Assembly: GCF_037975245.1 (NCBI RefSeq)
Contig: NC_092576.1
Location: forward strand, 23,100,611 to 23,164,610
DNA from: Apostichopus japonicus
Taxonomy: Eukaryota; Echinodermata; Holothuroidea; Aspidochirotida; Stichopodidae
Reading direction: 5' to 3'
DNA: 64,000 bases
The translations under genes were made by a program, and so were the position numbers. The number at the start of each line of letters is the position of its first letter. The first letter of the stretch is position 1. The notes under the pieces were generated by a model. The model saw only the letters and a list, made by a program, of their open reading frames with translations, had not been told where the DNA came from and did not search any database. Positions 56,708 through 64,000 of this stretch are shown in pieces.

Positions 56708-57152
56708 CTGTAAATGTTATTTATTCCCTTAAAATGTTTGCACACAGTCCACCTTTGGGCCATAATTGTTTTTACATCTGGGGATTCTGAGCCTGTACCA
56801 ATGTACTCGACTAATTAATACATATTTGTTTACTTGGTTTTCTTGGTTGCTGTATTACTTTTAGTGTGTTTAAAATCGACTTGTTACTATCGCAGCTCCT
56901 CCTATCACGTGAATTTTAGTAAGACTAAATGTCAGTTATGACTGTAGACTCCAGGTTATAGATTGATAGTTCTCTTTGATCGCTGTACTGATGTACACAT
57001 GTAACAAAATATAGTTGATCATTATAAGAAAGGGGCCCAACACAATATGTTATGTAGTCAGTTCGTAGAAGGCATTACATCGTTTATTCAGCATTGTATA
57101 ATGTAACTACGTATGCAAAGTTTGGAAGTGAATCATCTCGATATATTCTTAC

Positions 57153-57282
57153 TGGTTGTGTCGACTTAAAGAAAATATCTAGATTAAGACGCTGGCAGTA
57201 TATAACATTCCAGTCATTAGCAATGGCTGTCATTATCGCAAATGTTATTGTCGTTAAGTCTATCCCTCCATAATTTTCATAT
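57153..57282 (-). CDS. Candidate exon, phase 2 to 0
   Basis: A 130-bp open segment lies between an acceptor (ATATGCCTAG|, weak pyrimidine tract) and a donor (CAACCA|GTAAGA). It encodes YENYGGIDLTTITFAIMTAI, then ANDWNVIYCQRLNLDIFF. It is Leu/Ile-rich and could be LRR-like, and lies downstream of the module exon at 61378-61445, but the phases of the two do not join directly. Unrecognised. Confidence 0.3.
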
Positions 57283-60200
57283 CTAGGCATATCATAATTA
57301 ATGCACAACTTTCTACATGCTTATCGCTCCTGTCGGTTTAATTCTATGTATTTTATTGTCTATTGTACAGGTCAAACAATTTGGTATACAGGATGTTTGC
57401 CATACTCGTATGGTTGTACAGAGCTGATCACAGGATGTTCGAAAGTGTCCGGTTTCTATTTTCGAAACGAATCCTGAGATATAATATAAGCAACAAATCT
57501 ATTACTCTTTAAGTGATAATATTGGATTGCCGGATGGATAAATGTTATCAAATATACTCAGGAAACGATGCGAACTTCCCGTGCAGTTGTTTCAAGTTAC
57601 ATACTGTATTGCACACAATGGCGTATTACTTGAGCCATGTACGTTAATACCCTAGATCAGACAGTGTGCATTGAATGTTAAGTTCACAGTTTTGTTTGCA
57701 AGTTCACTGTACTGTTTTTGATATTTTCAACTTACCTTTTTCGCTTTTTAGTTTAAAATATATTTGTTGTGCTCTGTCCTTGCCATTGGTGTTGTACACC
57801 CCTTTGTCGTTCTGAAATACCTAGAAACTTTAAGTAAATATATATTAACATATGACAGTAAGTTACTATTGATCAGTTTGTAACTCAGAACTGTGGTGAC
57901 CAAATATATTTCTTGGCCAACACGGACTGACTAGACTTTACAATATGGTAGTGATATTTTGTGCCAAAGGATATCTCATTGGCACTCTTTACAATATTAA
58001 TATTCTTTGCCAAAGGTCCCCCTTCGCCCCTACCAGAGTGAATAGGCCCCTTGAAATTCTTAGTCTCCAAGATGGGCCAACTGGCCCATCTACCCTCCTC
58101 CTTCTCTGGCCTGCCCCAGAAGCGTGGATCTAAAAGACCCCAGGCGTTTCATTGAACCGTGGTATCCCGTCCTCATTGGTTCCCTGCCGGTTGATTCCAA
58201 CTTTCTTTTGTCAACGGATTACAATTGATAGACTGACTCATTATTTCTACATGATAATTGAATGGATGGTAACAACCCTTTAATGTTTCTCCAATTGACG
58301 AATAGTACGTTCACTGTATATTTTAAGTCATGCAGCGTTCACGTTACATCCAATTTGCATATCGTAGTTATTTATATTGCATGTGAAACGGTCTGATAAA
58401 ATTGGTACACTTTTTTTTGTCAATACTATATATATCCTTTTACACTTCTCGACAATGCTAAACCAGCTGAACCTTTGTATAGCAAACAACGGCCAGGCAA
58501 TGGCTATTTTTTCTCCTTCCTCCCAACCCCTTCACCCCTCGCGCAAATGACTTGCTTAAGAAAGCAAAGGTTGAGGAGAAATATTTCCAACAAACTTTTA
58601 ATTAATCTCTCTGTCTGAACTTAATTTTATTACTTAAACTATTAATTCTTAAGTCTGCACAGACAATATAACAATCGGATACTGTAGATACATTGAACAA
58701 AATACAAAGCAATAGTAGGGAAAATGGAAATATATGAAACATATGTTCAATTTGCAGTCTATAGTATCTAACTTCTACTTGATTTAGTTATGAACAATGT
58801 ACTATTGTTCTATCAAAGTGACTTTAACTGGTCACGGGAATATAACTCATGAGCGTCATGATCTTTTACTGTTTCCATGGACATTTTTGGTAAACATGGT
58901 TTCTTGATGTAAATAAATTAAATTAAAAAGGAGAACCGTATTAATAGTGCAATTATAAATTTTAATTTGGTCAAGCTGGTCAAAGAATTTGTAAAATGAG
59001 CAACATCATTGATCTCAACGTCTAATTTCTTTCATAAAGCTTCCGATAAAATAAGCACTTACTTGCTATAAATAATAATATGGGGTAACACAGTTTGTTT
59101 ATTTTTTTGGACACGAAAAAGCATAACACCAACAATTCTTACTCATTCCGTCATCACGAAAAGTATGATCCAACCAATGACTACTTTTGTCACTTATTTG
59201 TTGTAGTAAGATTAGAACAGTCAACATTTGATGTCATAACAAGATTTATTACTAGGTTAACACCATACCACTAAACACATAGTTCATACTTTATACTGAT
59301 TGATATATCTTACCCTTCAAGTAAAGTCAAGCCATTTGCAATATTGAAATATTATTACAAAACTGTAAAAATCGTAGTTATAAAAAATGCAATAACCTAC
59401 ATTAGGAATATATCCCTGTACATTATTTGATGATTCTAGCTCTGTCTATTTATCATTATGAATCCTCAATGATGGTAAGCTCTCACTTATCTTACCATTC
59501 ACCTGTAAGCCACGTAAGCCACCGTATTGTTTATCACCAAGAGAGTATTTCTAGAGCCAGATAATGAAAGCTGTAGCAATCACAGAAATGTGACCTTCTT
59601 TCGACCTTGAGACTATTAACAACCATGACACCAATTGCTGAAACTTTCCTTCCTTAGTTATGTTGGTGATGACGCCATCTATTTTGACACTCATTTGTCT
59701 TTCCAGTGACAGAGAGTACAATCAGAGACGACGGGAGAATCCAACTTGTGGTTGGCTACAGTAACCTGTGTATGCCATGTATCCATCCATCATGATCCAA
59801 GCTACTGTAGAAATGAAAGAAGAAACAATAATACAAAGTATGGGCTTAATTATTCTATGATATCAACATACACGGGATAGCATTACATTAACGTATTTTT
59901 CTTTCTCTCTCTGCTAGACAATATTTGTAATGTAGCGGAAATTAGGGAAGAGAAACATATGTTAACAAGACTTCTTAGATGATTAATAAAATATCGTATG
60001 TTAATCGTTTGCTTGTAAAATTATCACTAATTGGATCAAACAATGCACTATGTCCATATAATTGTGGATATACACGTGCTTTTTTTTGGACTAAAATAGT
60101 GGGAACCAAAACGAATATACAAGCAAATTAACTCGGGAAAACTGACAGGTACATTATAAACAATGTAAACGAGCGAAGACATTTATGGTTAGAACGAGAT

Positions 60201-61377
60201 TCTTTATCACTTTAATTCATAGAGTGTATGTTAAGTGATATTTGTTTACTCTGTTACTTTAAGTCACACATAGTATGTCCAAAAATATTAATCTAGTTTT
60301 AGACATCACTTGAATACACCCATTATATGTTTAACGACATTTCTTTACGACATAACTTTACTCCACCCTCCGAAATTGTTTTAATATTTATTTACTATAT
60401 AGATCCTGTTAAGCCACAAACTGGATGTTTGCAAAAATTGTATTCACTGTATTGCCTTCTGTAACTTCTCGGTATATTGAAAACATAGAAACGATTTTTA
60501 GTCTATCATTAGAATATTATGTAATAAAAGTATATCAGTTGAACATGTTCATCGAATGACTCTTAACTTCTTTAGTTATCATATTTATACTTTAGGTTGA
60601 GTAGAAAGTTTGATTCATTCCTAGCAAGCCAGATGAGATTATTGATTATTTTAATCCAGTCAATATATCTCTGTAATGTTAATGTGTTACTCGTCATTCT
60701 ATATTTACTAAATTCCATTGAAGCCTGCCTACAATATTTGTTCATTACATGGTAACTTTTATCCAGGTTTGTCAGAACATTTCCATCTCATTTACACAAC
60801 AAGTCTCAAACTAGTTTTGGAAACTTGTTGTCATGGGGAAGGGGGAGGGGTGGAGGTGGTAAAGAGGTAGGAAGGCCATTGGGGTAAGACATCAAGAAGG
60901 ATGTCAGTTACTGACAAAAATCACTGGCTTAATAAATATGTCATAATAACACCCCCAATCAACAATATTACGATCAATTTTCAAAGTTATATTTTTTAAA
61001 TATTTTATATAATATTAATTTTGTGTTTTTATGATTCTATTTAATACTGAACCTACTTATATACGCGAGGAATGATGGCATGTGTACGCACAATATTGTA
61101 CCACGCTTATTAAACCTCGACTAATATTCTTCGCTGATTATAAATTTTCGTTAGTCTGTCTCACTGCATTTAGTTACGCTTATATATTACCCGTGATTAA
61201 CGTTCCATATTCTGTAATCCAGTTGACCCTCTCCTTTGTCGTACAGTTATATACGTCACGCATTTATGCAACTTATCTACTAATAGTAAATATCACCGGA
61301 TGCCTTCTCTTCCAGGAGTTAAAATCTCCAATATAAACTACTTGGTGAATAGGAATAGAATAATACACCATTAACAC
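57283..61377. other. No gene seen
   Basis: 4 kb of AT-rich DNA. A perfect palindrome GATGGGCCAACTGGCCCATC is at 58071-58090. Nothing else supportable. Confidence 0.4.
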
Positions 61378-61445
61378 CTTGAGATTTCAGTGCGGATAAA
61401 GATGGTCCAATAGATATAGATGAGGGCAGCAGAAAATCACCTAGA
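61378..61445 (-). CDS. LRR-like module exon, phase 2 to 1 (second NLR-type gene or pseudogene)
   Basis: A 68-bp segment with acceptor TGTGATTCCAG| and donor TCAAG|GTGTTA encodes LGDFLLPSSISIGPSLSALK before SQ. It matches the exons at 18514-18590 and 3263-3339 (LLP.SI......AL/MKS pattern, phases 2 and 1) with three codons fewer. It lies upstream of the start exon at 42409 on the same strand, so it belongs to another copy. The donor is weaker than in the other copies, and no companion exons could be fixed, so it may be a relic. Confidence 0.45.
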
Positions 61446-63819
61446 CTGGAATCACAAAAACAAAGAATCATAAAATAGAGTATAACATTTCAGCTAATAA
61501 TAACAATTATAAACAAATACCAATAAAAAGAGAAGCAAGATCAGAATTGTATTCCCGTGTATCATACAATAAAACAAATAAATGAATAACCGCTCAATTT
61601 TGAGAACGATGATCACACACAATACGGAAATCTCAACAGGTCAGTTCTATTATTAATGATGTGTAAAGGCAAAGTTTATATTTTCAATTCCCTTAAACAA
61701 GACCAAAGACAAAGCTTTCATTAGTTGTAAATTAAGTAATATATTATTGTTCAATTAACATCTTTGCTTTAAAAGGTTGCAGATTATGTTTAGCTTCTCC
61801 GATCCCTTTAATTCTGGAGTACTAACATTATGAATATACCAATATAATGATTGATGTTATTAACAATGGAACTTCCACAAAAGAAGCTTTCATCGAAATC
61901 AACGGAAACGCTTTAAATCGCTGTCGTCGATCGTAAACGAACATGGATGTAATTTTTCGTGGATAGAGATCTGTTCTAATATATGTGTGGACGCTCGGGG
62001 TATCAGGCGACCCGAGTTCTCTGGTAACTTAACCTCGCCACTTCCGCATATTGGCATATTGTTTTTGGTTGTAAACATTTATTGTGACCTTTTGGTGAAC
62101 ATTTACTTCTCTGTCGCTCCTCGTTGATCAAATTTGGACGCGTCTGGGGGTCATCTTGCTTACCTCTTCAGGGAAATCATGGACCTGATCCTCCTTGCGT
62201 TCTCAAATGTGAACAAGGCCACATATGACGTAATCTATGACCCTTATCGTCTACGAAAATAACATTGATTTGTTTTACTCAATCCCCTGCAATTGGCACT
62301 GACTCTTCTTTGTTTAAATCCAAGTTCGATAGAAAATATGGCGACAAATCCTCCTGTTAGTGATAGCTAGTCACCACTGAGTTTCTATACAACACCGAAA
62401 TACACATCACGTCTTCGTGACACATTGCAATAAGAACAATATTTCTGAACGTGGTTTTATTTCAGGGATACCACTTCCCTCCTCCACTTTAATAACTTTA
62501 GGCTCAGTCGAAATGATTAACGTCCTCATCCACACATCTGTGGGGGAGGAGAAGAGGGAGGGGGAAAGGGGTAGTGGAAGGGAGGGGAAGGATGAGGGTG
62601 CCTCAAACTTCAAGATAACATCAAACGCACTTGCTAAATGAGTCTTCTGTGCATTTTGTACCACAATTTAAATTTTTCAACTATTTTTCGAAAAAAAGGA
62701 CACTTTTTAACTCCTTGCTTTGTTTTCTTTTTTTTTACTTTTGCAACAAAACGGCCCATTCTGGTTTAATTCTTCTTCATTTCTCAAGAAAAGGATACTT
62801 TTTTGTTTGGGAAATAACAAATATAAAATAAAACACTTTTCATAGGGGATTATTTTTCTTCAAAAGTCATATATGGAGTGCACGAGACCCATCCCCTTCC
62901 TCTCCCCATCAAGGCCCCCAATCCCAGCCTAAAATCTCCATCTCTTTTGCTAAGCATGAAAAGTCATGCAGGTTAGCAAAAGCAGACCTATATCAAGAAT
63001 AAAGTAGACAAGTAAATAAGTTTTCAGGGCGGAAGAGTAAACAAGACTAGAGAACTAGTTTCAGCCAAAGGAAGGGGAAAGCTGACTCCTTTGGGAAGGA
63101 GGCTGCCCGGCAGTGGCAAAATCACTCTGGCAGGATTTCATCGAAGGGGGGAAAGGGGAGTATGTAGGGAAGCGTGGGTGCAGGAGCGAATATATAAAAC
63201 TTTGACCTCATCCCTTCTTCCTCTCCTCCCTCTTCACCGTCACCGCTACTGTGTACATTATGTTGATCATAACCGAAGATTACTTAAATGATATATTAGT
63301 AAAACTCTACCGTTTTTTGTTGTTGTAATGGCTATGTTACCTTTTTGACCAAATTAAACTTTGTAATTTATTCATTTTCCATTTTACTGTCGTTGCCGTG
63401 TGAAACCAATGGTACAAGTATTCGTTTTAATATACAGTTCAATTCGGTGGAAAGAAAGCCAATTAAAGGATTGTTATTAGTACTACACAATAACACACAC
63501 ACGCATGTCACTGTGACATGATATTAAAGGAGAATTCAACCCTGGGGTTTCTAGTGACCTCACAATAGAGACTTATATTCTTACACTCTTTGTGAAATAA
63601 CAAGTCAACACTTTATATATTCCCCCAAATTTCCAGTGATTTTCTAATGAATTGTTTACATATACTGTGTTGGTGACCATTACGTAAAAAGGTTGCCTCA
63701 AAAATGACGTCAGCGAGCCACGTCATAAATTAATCAATTTTCCTATCTGCATATGAATTGTACACTAGATCTCGGAGATTGTTCGGAAGTTGATACAAAA
63801 TACCGGAGTGCCAAGCATG
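61446..63819. other. No gene seen
   Basis: Includes purine-rich (62535-62605) and GGGAAAGGGG-type segments near 63100. ORFs up to 85 residues lack support. Confidence 0.4.
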
Positions 63820-63865
63820 TTGTTCTAACCGGAGCGGGGAGGGAGGAGCCGGGAAGGGGAAACAT

Positions 63866-64000
63866 ATTACACTCTTAAAACATCCGGATCAAATTTGATT
63901 CATTCCGGATCAAATTTGATCCGGTTTCCGGATCCCAGGGGCACCGACCCCGTCCGGATCAAAATGATCCGGATTTCCGGATCAAAGAACAATGACCCCA
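63866..64000. repeat. CCGGATCAAATTTGAT repeat, continuing past the window
   Basis: Starts after ATTACACTCTTAAAA. TCCGGATCAAATTTGAT and variants occur about five times, some as TTTCCGGATC, giving overlapping palindromes (GGATCAAATTTGATCC). It is cut by the end of the window, so its full structure is unknown. Confidence 0.7.

Noticed and set aside
58071-58090. Palindrome GATGGGCCAACTGGCCCATC as a terminator or operator
   Set aside because: Isolated 8-bp arms in animal DNA with no gene next to them. No reason to assign a function.
62150-62240. Possible minus-strand exon ending CTGAAGAG|GTAAGC
   Set aside because: Every frame from the nearest acceptor contains a stop before the donor.

Overview
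The window is AT-rich, intron-dominated animal DNA. It contains short exons with GT/AG borders, many diverged repeats, Penelope-like retroelement pieces, TTAGGG-type telomere-like repeats and an NLR-type (death-fold + NACHT) immune gene. That combination suggests a marine invertebrate deuterostome, most likely an echinoderm such as a sea cucumber; this is inference from gene type, since nothing was searched. No prokaryotic genes, rRNA, intact tRNA or CRISPR array was seen.

The main gene lies on the minus strand. A start exon (42409-42490) has a phase-1 donor that fits a DED-like exon. Two DED+NACHT copies follow in tandem: copy B (39634-39897 and the broken 37925-39057) and copy A (35842-36105 and the intact NACHT exon 33751-35294). 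A Penelope-like element (36244-37917) sits between them and a fragment of the same element is at the far edge of copy B. Downstream are small exons that look like leucine-rich-repeat modules. They recur with the same phases (0-2, 2-1, 1-0) and nearly the same lengths at 30356-30408, 21417-21634, 18514-18590, 17561-17613, 5147-5349 and 3263-3339. They read as one long NLR gene of more than 39 kb whose introns are full of mobile elements. A related module exon at 61378-61445 and unassigned exon-like segments at 56576-56707 and 57153-57282 hint at a second gene upstream.

The mobile fraction is rich. 22382-30219 is a 7.8-kb foldback-like element with perfect 21-bp ends and arms made of 43-bp tandem repeats. 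Its centre holds a possible three-exon secreted-peptide gene and a truncated Penelope-like GIY-YIG domain followed by a hammerhead-like motif. Two more hammerhead motifs lie exactly 300 bp apart at 18.0-18.4 kb, one of them abutting a tRNA-like sequence. 47629-49117 is a DNA element with about 100-bp terminal inverted repeats and a decayed ORF. Three copies of a GGTTCC-ended element carry ordered AGGTCA half-sites. A 1.07-kb unit is tandemly repeated at 43861-46895.

The remaining stretches (6-8 kb, 13-17 kb, 52-55 kb, 57-61 kb and 61-64 kb) show no gene that can be supported by eye.
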